A stretch of DNA of 64,000 nt from Tsukamurella tyrosinosolvens (GCF_900104775.1 NZ_FNSA01000003.1:3472001-3536000); one strand, 5' to 3'. Shown: positions 8,403 through 16,673, counted from the first letter of the stretch. A program made the numbers and translations. Notes: generated by a model not told the origin, from the sequence alone.

Positions 8403-9273
8403 CGGCGAGGGCGCCCAGCTCGACCGCCAGCGACAGCCGCGCCGCCCGTGCCAGGTCGCGCGGCTCCGGTGCCCGCCCGTCGCCCAGGGTGGGCCGCAGT
8501 TCCACGCCGTGCGCGTACTGCGTGCGGCCGCCCAGCTGCAGCCCCAGCGCGCCCGCCGCCGTCGCCTCCGCCACGCCGGCGTTGGGGCTGGGGTGCTTCG
8601 CCGCGTCCCGCCGCCACGCCCGCACGGCGTCCGACGGCGCCCCGCCCACCGCCGGCGCGAGGCCGACGGTGACGGCGCCCGCGAGCCGGGCGGGGACGTA
8701 GTTGAGCACGTCGTCGAGGCGCGCCGACGCCCAGCCGAAGTCGCCGTAGCGGTCGTTGCGGTAGCCGACCATCGCGTCGAGGGTGTTGGCCGCCCGGTAC
8801 GCGAGCAGGCCGGGCAGGCCCGCGACGGCGCCCCAGAACAGCGGCGCGACGGCCGCGTCGGAGGTGTTCTCGGCGACGGACTCGGTCGCCGCGCGGGCGA
8901 GTCCCGCGGTGTCGAGAACCGACGGGTCGCGACCGCACAGGCTGGGCAGCAGGGTGCGTGCGCCGTCGATGTCGCCGTGCTCGAGGTCGGCGCCCAGCGT
9001 GGAGCCCACCTTCCGCAGGCCCGCTCCCCCGACCACCGCCCACGTGCCGACGGCGGTGGCGCCGGGCACGTTCCGCGCCGCGTACCCGAGCGCGGCGGCG
9101 CCACCCACGAGGATCGCGGTGTAGGCGGCGCCCCGCAGCTTCGACGGCGCGTACATCCTCCGCTCGAGCGCAGCGGCGACGGTGCCGAAGCCCGCGACGG
9201 GGTGGTACCGCCGGGGGTCGCCGAACACCTCGTCGGCGAGGACGCCGAGGCCCAGTTCCGTCGATCGGCGCAT
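8341..9273 (-). CDS. cobD: Adenosylcobinamide-phosphate synthase CobD/CbiB
   Basis: A 310-residue integral membrane enzyme of cobalamin biosynthesis that attaches aminopropanol phosphate to adenosylcobyric acid. Family blocks are visible: GVLADEVFGDPRRYHPVAGFG at the start (without the full run), ARAATESVAENTSDA, PGLLAYRAANTLDAMVGY, and PSPNAGVAEATAAGALG. The ATG at 9273 shares its A with the TGA stop of the upstream MarR gene (TGATG). The 3' end overlaps the SURF1 gene by 62 bases tail to tail. The cobC-type aminotransferase found near it in mycobacteria is not in this window. Confidence 0.92.
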   Translation of the reverse strand: MRRSTELGLGVLADEVFGDPRRYHPVAGFGTVAAALERRMYAPSKLRGAAYTAILVGGAAALGYAARNVPGATAVGTWAVVGGAGLRKVGSTLGADLEHGDIDGARTLLPSLCGRDPSVLDTAGLARAATESVAENTSDAAVAPLFWGAVAGLPGLLAYRAANTLDAMVGYRNDRYGDFGWASARLDDVLNYVPARLAGAVTVGLAPAVGGAPSDAVRAWRRDAAKHPSPNAGVAEATAAGALGLQLGGRTQYAHGVELRPTLGDGRAPEPRDLARAARLSLAVELGALAATVLCVRTGRRAARRGRPRA

Positions 9274-9740
9274 CAATGGCCGCCGGTTCCCCGCTGGCTT
9301 CCGATGAGCTCGAGGAGAAGCTCGCGGAGGACCGGTTCGGACTCGCCGAGCGCGGCGATGAGGGACGGGTCCGAGCGCTCTCGCTCCACGAGTTCGAGGT
9401 ACACCGTGCGGCCCGCTTCGGTCGCGGTGACGACCTTCCGTCGCTCGTCACCGGGATCGGTCTCGCGGACGACGTAGCCGACCCGCTCGAGCCGCTCGAC
9501 GGTGCGGCTCGCCGTCTGATCCGTCACCCGCGCGACGCGGGCGATGTCGCGCTGCGATGCGGGGCCGGTCGAGACCACGTGCAGAACAACGAGTCCCGCG
9601 CTGGAGATGTCGTACTCGCGCAGCACGCCCTCCCAGGCATGCTCGACGAGTCGCGCCGCCATCGACAGCAGCCGGCCCGTCGGCCACTGCACGATCCCGT
9701 CGTCCACGTCCGCCACCTCGTTCACCTCGCACAGTTGCAT
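9273..9740 (-). CDS. MarR family transcriptional regulator
   Basis: A 155-residue winged-helix regulator: the recognition region ASQRDIARVARVTDQTASRTVERLERVGYVVRETDPGDERRK is spread over residues about 60-105 with the D-x-R wing typical of MarR. It is divergent from the MMPL exporter gene, with two palindromes in the 100-base interval, so it most likely represses the exporter and itself in response to a lipophilic ligand. The gene overlaps cobD by one base downstream. No Cys sensor is obvious, favouring a ligand-binding rather than an oxidant-sensing type. Confidence 0.88.
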   Translation of the reverse strand: MQLCEVNEVADVDDGIVQWPTGRLLSMAARLVEHAWEGVLREYDISSAGLVVLHVVSTGPASQRDIARVARVTDQTASRTVERLERVGYVVRETDPGDERRKVVTATEAGRTVYLELVERERSDPSLIAALGESEPVLRELLLELIGSQRGTGGH

Positions 9741-9744
9741 TTAC

Positions 9745-9775
9745 TCAGCAGGCTGAGCTTTAATCAGCAGGCTGA
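9745..9775. promoter_or_regulatory. Two tandem palindromes, putative MarR operators
   Basis: TCAGCAGGCTGA occurs at 9745-9756 and again at 9764-9775. Each has inverted arms TCAGC/GCTGA around a 2-base centre; the centres are 19 bases apart, about two helical turns. The first copy begins 5 bases from the marR ATG (9740) and both lie before the MMPL gene, so a bound MarR dimer pair would block both promoters. The identical copies are seen in the sequence; the binding is inferred. Confidence 0.65.
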
Positions 9776-9844
9776 GCTTTTCGGGCACGCCCTCACGCCC
9801 CGATGCACACGTTATGCCCCGCACTCCGAGAGAGACGAGTCACC

Positions 9845-11938
9845 GTGACGAAGACGCGCACCGCCCGCTCGACCCCGCGATGGCGGTGGCTCGTCCCCGC
9901 GCTCCTGATCCTCGGTTGGCTCGTCGTCGGCTCGGTCGGCGGACCTTTCGCCGGCAAACTCGGCGACGTCCAGGCGAACGACAACACCTCGTTCCTCCCC
10001 GCCTCCGCCGAGGCGACGGCGGTGGCGGAGCTCGAGGCCTCCTTCGTCGACAGCAGTCGGATCCCCGCGATCGTCGCCGTCGAACGCACGTCCGGCATCA
10101 CCGACGCCGACACCGCGCTCGTCTCCACCGCGATCGACCGCGCCGCCGGCGCCGACGGAATCGACCGGGCGGTCGCGCCGCCGGTCCGTTCCCAGGACGG
10201 TCGTGCGCTCCAGGTAGTGGTTCCCATCGACGCGGGCGGCGAGGTCGCGGATAGCGTGACCGCACTGCGCGCGGCGCTCGCCACGGGCGTACCCGAGGGA
10301 TTGACCGTCTACGTCACCGGGCCGGCGGGCACCGCTGCCGACCTCACCGAGGCTTTCGGCGGGATCGACGGCATGCTGTTGCTCGTCGCCGGGGCCGTCG
10401 TGATCGCCATCCTCGTCGTGGTCTACCGCAGCCCCGTGCTCCCCTTCGTCGTGATCGTCTCGGCGGTCCTCGCCCTCGCGCTCGCCAGCGCCGTGATCTA
10501 CGCACTCGCGGCGAACGGCGCGATCACCCTCAACGGGCAGAGCCAGGGCATCCTCTTCATCCTCGTCTTCGGCGCCGCCACGGACTACGCACTGCTCCTG
10601 GTGGCGCGCTACCGCGAGGAGCTCGGAACGACCGCCGACAGGTACGCGGCGATGCGTGCGGCGTGGCGGGCGACCCTCGAACCCGTCGCAGCGTCCGCGG
10701 GCACCGTCATCGCGGGCGTGCTGTGCCTGCTGCTCTCCGATCTCAACTCCAACCGCGGTCTCGGCCCGGTGGCCGCGATCGGCATCGCCGCCTCCTTCCT
10801 CGCGTCCATGACCTTCCTACCCGCGGTGCTCGCGCTGCTCGGACGGGGCGCCTTCTGGCCGCGCCGCCCCGTTCTCCACGGGGGCTCCGACGAGTCGCCC
10901 GAGCAGGCGCACCGGTTCTGGGCCGGGCTGGCCGAGCGGATCGGCCGCCATCCGCGGCGGTTCTGGGTCGCGACGACGCTGCTCCTCCTCGTGGGCGCCG
11001 CCCTCGCGCCGCAGTTCCGCGCCGACGGCGTCGCCCAGTCGGACACGTTCCTCGTGACCGTCGACTCGCAGCGTGGTCAGGAGGTGCTGTCGGAACACTT
11101 CGACGCCGACGACGGGTCCCCCGCGGTGATCATCGCGAACGCGGCGGCGCTCGCGCCCGTCCGCGCCGCGGCGACGGGCACGCAGGGCGTCGCGGGCGTC
11201 GCCGTGGTTCCCGGCGCCGACGGTGCGCCGAGGACCGTCGACGGACGCGTCGCGCTCCGCGCGACCCTGCGCGACGCGGCCGATTCGCGTGCCGCCGAGA
11301 ACACCGTGGTGCGCCTGCGCGAAGCGGTCCGGGGCGTGGGCGGCGCCGGTGCGCTCGTCGGCGGGCCGACGGCGGTCGACCTCGACACTCGGACCACTGC
11401 CCTGCACGACCGCAACCTGATCATCCCGGTGGTCACTCTCGTGGTGCTGCTGATCCTGTGCCTTCTCCTTCGGGCGATCCTCGCGCCGATCCTGTTGATG
11501 GCCACCGTGATCGTCTCGTTCGCCGCCACGTTGGGCGTCTCATCGATCGTCTTCAACCACATTCTGGGCTTCCCCGGCGCGGACCCGGTCGTGCCACTGT
11601 TCGCGTTCGTCTTCCTGGTGGCCCTCGGGATCGACTACAACATCTTCCTGATGACCCGCGCACGCGAGGAGGCGCTGTCGATCGGAACTCGGGCGGGCGT
11701 GCTCCGCGCACTCACCGTCACGGGCGGCGTCATCACCTCGGCGGGTGTGGTCCTCGCGGCGACGTTCTCGGCCCTGGCAGTCATCCCGCTGATCTTCCTC
11801 GCCCAGATCGCCTTCATCGTGGCCTTCGGCGTCCTGCTCGACGCCCTGATCGTCCGCACCCTGCTAGTGCCGGCTCTGGTCCACGACGTCGGCCGCGCGG
11901 TGTGGTGGCCGAGCTCGTTGCGTCTCGGCAAGCAGTGA
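9845..11938 (+). CDS. MMPL family RND transporter
   Basis: A 697-residue exporter with the two-fold MMPL architecture: one helix near residue 20, an extracytoplasmic loop to about 175, a five-helix bundle (about 180-335), one helix near 385, a second loop and a second bundle (about 535-690). Typical blocks are FGAATDYALLLVARYREE and LGIDYNIFLMTRAREE, which carry the Asp/Tyr proton-relay residues. Such proteins export lipids, siderophores or drugs using the proton gradient. GTG at 9845 is preferred over an upstream ATG at 9803 because of the GAGAGA stretch before it. Control by the divergent MarR is likely. Confidence 0.9.
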   Translation: MTKTRTARSTPRWRWLVPALLILGWLVVGSVGGPFAGKLGDVQANDNTSFLPASAEATAVAELEASFVDSSRIPAIVAVERTSGITDADTALVSTAIDRAAGADGIDRAVAPPVRSQDGRALQVVVPIDAGGEVADSVTALRAALATGVPEGLTVYVTGPAGTAADLTEAFGGIDGMLLLVAGAVVIAILVVVYRSPVLPFVVIVSAVLALALASAVIYALAANGAITLNGQSQGILFILVFGAATDYALLLVARYREELGTTADRYAAMRAAWRATLEPVAASAGTVIAGVLCLLLSDLNSNRGLGPVAAIGIAASFLASMTFLPAVLALLGRGAFWPRRPVLHGGSDESPEQAHRFWAGLAERIGRHPRRFWVATTLLLLVGAALAPQFRADGVAQSDTFLVTVDSQRGQEVLSEHFDADDGSPAVIIANAAALAPVRAAATGTQGVAGVAVVPGADGAPRTVDGRVALRATLRDAADSRAAENTVVRLREAVRGVGGAGALVGGPTAVDLDTRTTALHDRNLIIPVVTLVVLLILCLLLRAILAPILLMATVIVSFAATLGVSSIVFNHILGFPGADPVVPLFAFVFLVALGIDYNIFLMTRAREEALSIGTRAGVLRALTVTGGVITSAGVVLAATFSALAVIPLIFLAQIAFIVAFGVLLDALIVRTLLVPALVHDVGRAVWWPSSLRLGKQ

Positions 11939-11945
11939 CACCCCC

Positions 11946-12272
11946 TCACCCGTTCGGGACGCGGCGCCGCCACCACGACTGGGACCGCCACGAATTCGGA
12001 TCATCGGTCGTGACGAGCAGAAACCGGCGGTCCAGCACCTCGACGGAGACCCGCAGTCGGTGCGCTCGGCGACCGCCGTTGCGCATGATGCTCTCGAGCC
12101 GATCGCGGGCATCGGTGAGCACGATGCCGTCGCAGCACTCGCAGCCCGTGTTGTAGCCGTGGTCACCGTCGCGGACACGGCGTTCCGTCTGCTCGACGTG
12201 CTCGCGCCACTCCTTGAGCAGGGCGACTGCGGGAACCTCGGGCCGTGGCTTCCGCGGCCGATGCGGGGTCAT
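11946..12272 (-). CDS. Small conserved hypothetical protein with a CxCC motif
   Basis: A 108-residue basic protein that I cannot place in a named family. Residues about 38-50 contain YNTGCECCDGIVL, a compact Cys cluster that could bind metal or form disulfides, and the C-terminus is rich in Trp and Arg (NSWRSQSWWRRR). No signal peptide or membrane segment. The gene is convergent with the MMPL gene, 7 bases from its stop, and begins at ATG 12272. Amino-acid composition looks coding rather than random. Function unknown. Confidence 0.6.
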   Translation of the reverse strand: MTPHRPRKPRPEVPAVALLKEWREHVEQTERRVRDGDHGYNTGCECCDGIVLTDARDRLESIMRNGGRRAHRLRVSVEVLDRRFLLVTTDDPNSWRSQSWWRRRVPNG

Positions 12273-12363
12273 GGCAGTGGGGCGATCGCCCCGTTCTTCC
12301 GAAGGTGATTCGTTCGCGGCGCCGTGACGTGGCGCGGCCGCTCAGGGCGGCCAGGGCGCCGCC

Positions 12364-12502
12364 ATGACGGAAAGCACACGGCCGCGGCGCCGGCCTGATC
12401 TATCGCGTCACCGTCGACGCGAACAACCGCTTCTTCGTGGTGGAGGCCGAGGGGCCGTACGTGCCCCCGGTCCGCCCGAACACGCCCGCGCGCGTCGCAT
12501 AG
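12364..12502 (+). pseudogene. Possible remnant of a very short gene
   Basis: A frame ending at TAG 12500-12502 encodes LIYRVTVDANNRFFVVEAEG, which looks like protein rather than noise, but the frame is entered from a TGA at 12365 and has no start codon. The ATG at 12364 would join this frame if one G of the GG at 12368-12369 were missing, giving a protein of about 45 residues. The rest of 12273-12541 shows nothing I recognise. This is a weak call. Confidence 0.25.
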
Positions 12503-12541
12503 GCACCGCCACGGCACCGTCCGCTGCGTCAGTCCGCGCAG

Positions 12542-13090
12542 TCAGCCGCGCCCGGTGGGCGTCCCGCCCGTCAGGAGATCGAGGTCCCGCAGTGCGGTCG
12601 CGGGGAGCCAGTGTGCGGACTCGTGTGCGAGCGCGCGGAGGGACGATCCGTGGCGCGCCGCCAGTCCGGCGTTGTGCTGCATGACGTCGATCTCGTTGGC
12701 GACCGTCAGGGCGACGAAGGCACGGGTCTCCGCGTCGCCGAGCCGCATCTCGTCGCCGGTGAATCGGTCGGACAGCCGGAACGGTTCGCCGCCGGGGAAC
12801 TGCGGATACGAGGTGGAGCGGTCGCACGCGCCGTAGGTGTAGACGAGGGCCTCGGCCTCCGCCCCGATCGCGGCACGCAGGTCGTCGCGCTGCGCGGGCG
12901 TGATGAGGTGGTCCTCGAATCCCGCGGTGCCGTAGGCGGCGTGGGTCAGCCCGGCGAGCCGGACGACATCGGACAGGCCCCACGCCGCGAGCCGGTCGGC
13001 GACGCGCACGAGATGGCCTCGTAGCGTCCCACCGGGATGCGCCACGTCGCCGGCGCCGTGGCGGTCGAGCCACGCGAGGGCCGCGTCCAT
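12542..13090 (-). CDS. DUF6817 domain protein
   Basis: A 182-residue soluble protein. The pattern LAGLTHAAYGTAGFEDHLI followed by a helix ending IGAEAEALVYTYGACDRSTSY matches DUF6817, a family of HD-like helical proteins seen in actinobacteria and myxobacteria, sometimes beside secondary-metabolism genes. The conserved His, Asp and Cys residues suggest metal binding but no reaction is known. The gene stands 9 bases upstream of nothing on its own strand except the VOC gene start region (13100), so co-transcription with the VOC gene is plausible. Confidence 0.72.
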   Translation of the reverse strand: MDAALAWLDRHGAGDVAHPGGTLRGHLVRVADRLAAWGLSDVVRLAGLTHAAYGTAGFEDHLITPAQRDDLRAAIGAEAEALVYTYGACDRSTSYPQFPGGEPFRLSDRFTGDEMRLGDAETRAFVALTVANEIDVMQHNAGLAARHGSSLRALAHESAHWLPATALRDLDLLTGGTPTGRG

Positions 13091-13099
13091 GCAGCGAGC

Positions 13100-13720
13100 C
13101 TACTCATGCCAGACGAAGCCGTCGGGGTCGGTGAGCGCGCCGAGGGCACCGTCGATGCGGAGGCGGTGCGAGCCACTCCCCTCCGCCGGCACCCCCGCGT
13201 CCTTCGCCGCGAACCTCCGACCCGACAGCGCGAGCTTCACCGCGCCGGGCGCGGCGTCGAACTCGACGTACTTGCGGCCGAAGCTCTTCGCGACGGTGAG
13301 GCCCCGCTCGACGTAGAAGGCCTTCGTCGCGGCGACGTCGTCGACCCCGAGCAACAGCACCATGTTGTCGATGGTGCGCAGCGGCGCGCCGGTGTTCTTC
13401 TTCGACGACGAGGCGATCTTCCAGAGGGTGCCGTCGGGCGCACGGAAGACGGCGCCGTAGCCCCAGAAGGACTTCCGGGCGGGCTTGATCTCCGTCGCGC
13501 CCGCCGCGAGGGCGGCCGCGACGAAGGAGTCGACGACGGCGGGATCGGCCACGACGAGCGAGACCACGAAGCCGCGGAAACCGTCCGACGGGCCGTCGGC
13601 GGGCGCGGACCGGAGCCGCGGGTCGGGACCGAACGCCGCGTCGTAGAAGGCCTGGGCGGAGGCCGGGTCGGCCGCCTCCAAGGTGAGGGACCGGACCGGG
13701 GTGGTGAGCGAGGTTGTCAT
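13100..13720 (-). CDS. VOC (glyoxalase/bleomycin-resistance fold) family protein
   Basis: A 206-residue protein made of two beta-alpha-beta-beta-beta modules. The first begins VRSLTLEAADPASAQAFYDAAFG (given here in part), the second IDNMVLLLGVDDVAATKAFY near residue 122, and each ends with a DPDG or APDGTLW turn that carries the metal ligand in many members. The superfamily includes glyoxalases, dioxygenases and antibiotic-binding proteins, so the substrate cannot be inferred. ATG 13720 is chosen over an ATG three codons upstream. It reads into the DUF6817 gene 9 bases downstream. Confidence 0.8.
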   Translation of the reverse strand: MTTSLTTPVRSLTLEAADPASAQAFYDAAFGPDPRLRSAPADGPSDGFRGFVVSLVVADPAVVDSFVAAALAAGATEIKPARKSFWGYGAVFRAPDGTLWKIASSSKKNTGAPLRTIDNMVLLLGVDDVAATKAFYVERGLTVAKSFGRKYVEFDAAPGAVKLALSGRRFAAKDAGVPAEGSGSHRLRIDGALGALTDPDGFVWHE

Positions 13721-13787
13721 GCCGATAACGCTATGAGCTGTGCGTTGAAGGATGCTTCTCGATTCCTGACCGATCCCGCCCCGCCCG

Positions 13788-14012
13788 TCAGTGCCGGTAG
13801 CGGAAGACGATCCTTCCCCGACTGAGGTCGTACGGGCTGATCTCCACGAGCACCCGGTCGAGCGGGACGATCTTGATGTAGTTCTTCCGGATCTTCCCAC
13901 TGATGTGCGCGAGGACCACGTGCCCGTTGTCGAGCTCGACGCGGAAGGTCGCGTCGCGCAGCCCCTCAATGACGGTGCCGGCGGCCTCGATGCCGCGCGC
14001 CGTCTTCGTCAT
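13788..14012 (-). CDS. Translation initiation factor IF-1 paralogue
   Basis: A 74-residue S1/OB-fold protein of normal IF-1 length. Core blocks [20 protein letters not shown] and [21 protein letters not shown] are well kept, so it should bind the ribosomal A site. It diverges from the usual mycobacterial IF-1 at the N-terminus ([12 protein letters not shown]) and in the [12 protein letters not shown] loop. The housekeeping infA normally sits in the ribosomal-protein/rpsM region, which is not here, so this is most likely a second copy. The ATG (14012) overlaps the stop of the GNAT-like gene by 4 bases, so its translation depends on that gene. Confidence 0.85.
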   Translation of the reverse strand: MTKTARGIEAAGTVIEGLRDATFRVELDNGHVVLAHISGKIRKNYIKIVPLDRVLVEISPYDLSRGRIVFRYRH

Positions 14013-14467
14013 GACCGCACCAGCTCGACGTTCGTCTCGACCGGGTACCCGCCGGCCTCCTCGATCACGGCGACGGCGGCCGTGTCGGCGGGGTCGGCGT
14101 GCACCGCGAGGAACGGCGCGACACCGGGGGCGGAGCGCACCCGCCAGGCGCCGGGCGGGGTGACCGCGGGCGGCGGGTCGAGCGGGATGCGGTACAGCGT
14201 CTCCCGCCGGTGCGGGGCGAAGCCGTGCCGCTGCCACGCGGCGAGCAGCTCGTCGTCGCCGTCCGCCACGAGGGTGAACAGCGGCGGCGGCAGCTCGGCG
14301 AGGAGCGCCTGGGCGATCAGGTCGAAAGCCGCTGCGGTCCAGGCGTCGACGCTGATGAACCCGGCGCGCCGCGACGGCCCGCCGCGGCCGATGACGCGGT
14401 CGTCGGCGTCGAGCGCGAGCCAGTCGCGGTCCTCGGCGCGCGCGAGGGTGAGAGGGGAATCGTTCAT
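14009..14467 (-). CDS. GNAT-like acetyltransferase family protein
   Basis: A 152-residue protein whose C-terminal half has GNAT features: a helix-turn [21 protein letters not shown] at about residues 78-98, resembling the GNAT motif B region. The acetyl-CoA pyrophosphate loop (R/QxxGxG/A) is not convincing: only [17 protein letters not shown] is visible at residues 27-43, so activity is uncertain. It overlaps the IF-1 paralogue by 4 bases (ATGA) and precedes it in the transcript. Whether it modifies a component of translation is speculation based only on that neighbour. Confidence 0.55.
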   Translation of the reverse strand: MNDSPLTLARAEDRDWLALDADDRVIGRGGPSRRAGFISVDAWTAAAFDLIAQALLAELPPPLFTLVADGDDELLAAWQRHGFAPHRRETLYRIPLDPPPAVTPPGAWRVRSAPGVAPFLAVHADPADTAAVAVIEEAGGYPVETNVELVRS

Positions 14468-14689
14468 GGTGATGCCTTCCAGGAATGCCTGCGTGCGGCG
14501 CTCCTGGTGGCGGCACCTAGGTCGACCGTGAGAACGGAGGGAGCACCCACATGCGTGAAACGTTCACGGGTCTCACCTCCTTCGGCCGGTCACGGTTGCC
14601 AGCAGCGTATCCCCCGGCCACGACGAGGCGCATCCCCTTTTCCGGTGGGCCGTCCGCCGCGCACGTACGGTGGTCGAAGGAGGTGCGCC

Positions 14690-16099
14690 ATGGACGAATT
14701 CGACGTGGTCGTGATCGGCGGCGGGCCGGTGGGCGAGAACGTGGCCGACCGCGCGGTGCGGGGCGGGCTGACCGCCGCGCTGGTGGAGAGCGAGAAGTTC
14801 GGCGGCGAGTGCTCCTACTGGGCGTGCATGCCGTCGAAGGCGCTGCTCCGGCCGGGACAGGCGCTGCGCGAGGCGCAGCACGTCCGCGGCGCGCTCGCGG
14901 GTGAGGCTGCGCTCGACCCGTCCGAGGTCTTCGCCCGACGGGACGCCGTGGTCCGGAACTGGGACGACGCCGGCCAGGTCCAGTGGGCACAGGGCGCGGG
15001 CATCACCACGATCCGCGGTCAGGGACGACTCGCCGGTCCGCGCCGCGTCGCCGTGGTCGGGCCCGACGGTGCCGAGACCGTCCTGACCGCGCGGCACGCG
15101 GTCGTGGTCGCGACGGGCACCGACGCCGCCGTCCCCGACATCCCCGGCCTCCGCGCGGCGGCGCCGTGGACCAGCCGCGAGGCCACCAGCGCGAAGGCCG
15201 CACCGCCCCGGCTCGCGGTCATCGGCGGCGGCGTGGTCGCGACCGAAATGGCAACGGCGTACGCATCTCTCGGATCGCGGGTGACGCTGCTCGCGCGGAG
15301 CGGGCTGCTCACCGGCCTCGAGCCCTTCGCGGGCGAAGCGGTCGGCGACGGCCTGCGCGCGCTCGGCGTCGACGTGGTGACGGGCGAGTCCCCGATCCGG
15401 GTGACCCGCGCCGGCGGTGAGGTCACGATCGAGACCTCCGGTGGTCGCACCGTCGTGGCCGACGAGGTGCTGGCGGCCACCGGGCGCGCGCCGCGCACCG
15501 TCGACCTGGGACTGGAGACCATCGGGCTGGAGCCGGGATCGTGGCTCGCCGTGGACGACACGCTGCGGGTGGAGGGCTTCGACTGGCTCTACGCCGCCGG
15601 CGACGTCAACCACAGGGCGCTACTCACGCACCAGGGCAAGTACCAGGCGCGGGCCGCGGGTGACGCGATCGCCGCCCGGGCGCGCGGGGCGACCGTGGAC
15701 GACGCCGCGTGGGGCGCGCACGTCGCGACGGCGGACCACACCGCGGTGCCGCAGGTGATCTTCACCGAGCCCGAGGTCGCGGCGATCGGCGTCACGGAGG
15801 CACAGGCACGCGCGGCGGGTACCGACGTCGCGGTGGTCGACTACGACCTCGGCTGGGTGGCCGGCGCGAGCCTGTACGCCGACGGCTACGCGGGCCGGGC
15901 GCGGATGGTCGTCGACGAGGGCCGCGGCGTGGTGATCGGCATGACGCTGGTGGGGCCCGCGGTCGCGGAACTGCTGCACGCGGCGACGATCGCCGTGGTG
16001 GGCGAAGTGCCGATCGACCGGCTCTGGCACGCGGTGCCCGCGTACCCCACGATCAGCGAGGTGTGGCTGCGCCTCCTGGAGGCCTACCGGGACCGGTGA
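14690..16099 (+). CDS. FAD-dependent pyridine nucleotide-disulfide oxidoreductase
   Basis: A 469-residue flavoprotein of the dihydrolipoamide dehydrogenase/mercuric reductase fold. Visible: FAD motif VVIGGGPVGENVA at the N-terminus, redox centre GGECSYWACMPSK (Cys pair four residues apart, about 41 and 46), second Rossmann motif LAVIGGGVVATEMA near 178, YAAGDVN near 300, and a C-terminal dimer domain with WHAVPAYPTISEVW supplying the His-Glu pair. CSYWAC replaces the usual CLNVGC, placing it in a side branch of unknown substrate rather than true Lpd. A strong GAAGGAGG site lies 7 bases before ATG 14690. It is monocistronic, ending just before tRNA-Val. Confidence 0.88.
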   Translation: MDEFDVVVIGGGPVGENVADRAVRGGLTAALVESEKFGGECSYWACMPSKALLRPGQALREAQHVRGALAGEAALDPSEVFARRDAVVRNWDDAGQVQWAQGAGITTIRGQGRLAGPRRVAVVGPDGAETVLTARHAVVVATGTDAAVPDIPGLRAAAPWTSREATSAKAAPPRLAVIGGGVVATEMATAYASLGSRVTLLARSGLLTGLEPFAGEAVGDGLRALGVDVVTGESPIRVTRAGGEVTIETSGGRTVVADEVLAATGRAPRTVDLGLETIGLEPGSWLAVDDTLRVEGFDWLYAAGDVNHRALLTHQGKYQARAAGDAIAARARGATVDDAAWGAHVATADHTAVPQVIFTEPEVAAIGVTEAQARAAGTDVAVVDYDLGWVAGASLYADGYAGRARMVVDEGRGVVIGMTLVGPAVAELLHAATIAVVGEVPIDRLWHAVPAYPTISEVWLRLLEAYRDR

Positions 16100-16108
16100 G
16101 GCCCGTGG

Positions 16109-16182
16109 TGCGCGCGGAGGGACTCGAACCCCCGACAGCCGGTGTGTAAGACCGGAACTCTAACCAACTGAGCTACACGCGC
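16109..16182 (-). tRNA. tRNA-Val (anticodon TAC)
   Basis: A full cloverleaf on the minus strand: acceptor GCGCGTG pairs with CGCGCGC, D-arm GCTC/GAGT, anticodon stem CCGGT/ACCGG enclosing CTTACAC, T-arm GGGGG-TTCGAGT-CCCTC. CCA is encoded immediately after (16106-16108). Its first 10 bases also contain the last codons and TAG stop of the ahpE gene, so it is probably cut from that transcript. Confidence 0.95.
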
Positions 16183-16673
16183 TTGCCGGTCGAAGATAGC
16201 GCAGCGAGGGCGTCTTCCCAAAGCGACTGATCGCGGGGGACGCCGGGCTCGTTCATCTCGGAGAAGCGGATCACGCCCTCGCGGTCGATGACGAAGGTGC
16301 CGCGGTTGGGGTAGCCGTTCTTGCCGTTGAGCACGCCGTACGCCCGCGCGACGTCACCGTGCGGCCAGAAGTCCGAGAGCACCGGGAACAGGTAGCCCTG
16401 CGATCCGGACCACACCTTGTGGGTGGGCGGCGGGCCCACGGAGACGGCGAGGACGGCGGCATCGTCGTTCTCGAACGACGGGAGGGAGTCGCGGATCCCG
16501 CCCAGCTCGCTCTCACAGGTACCGGTGAAGGCCAGCGGGAAGAAGACGAGCAGCACGTTCTTGCGGCCGCGGTACGACTCCAGCGAGACCGGCCGGTTGT
16601 TCTGGTCGCGCAGCGTGAAGGGCGGAGCCTCGGCCCCGACCGGCAGCGGACCGTCGAGCTGGGGAGAGGTCAC
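16173..16673 (-). CDS. ahpE: Peroxiredoxin, AhpE family (one-Cys)
   Basis: A 166-residue thiol peroxidase. The active site FPLAFTGTCESELGGIRD contains the peroxidatic Cys (about residue 49) and no resolving Cys is evident; VGPPPTHKVWSG, LSDFWPHGDVARAYGV and NRGTFVIDREGVIRF are diagnostic for mycobacterial AhpE, which reduces alkyl peroxides and peroxynitrite in the cytosol. GTG 16673 overlaps the DUF3052 stop (GTGA), as in M. tuberculosis Rv2239c-Rv2238c. The 3' end runs 10 bases into tRNA-Val, with TAG at 16173-16175 lying in the tRNA. Confidence 0.93.
   Translation of the reverse strand: MTSPQLDGPLPVGAEAPPFTLRDQNNRPVSLESYRGRKNVLLVFFPLAFTGTCESELGGIRDSLPSFENDDAAVLAVSVGPPPTHKVWSGSQGYLFPVLSDFWPHGDVARAYGVLNGKNGYPNRGTFVIDREGVIRFSEMNEPGVPRDQSLWEDALAALSSTGKRV

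Noticed and set aside
10663-12156. Plus frame overlapping the MMPL gene
   Set aside because: Arg/Pro-rich shadow of the MMPL frame, no conserved motif.
12269-12517. 82-codon minus frame next to the small hypothetical gene
   Set aside because: No ribosome site and an unlikely composition; it crosses the better candidate remnant on the plus strand.
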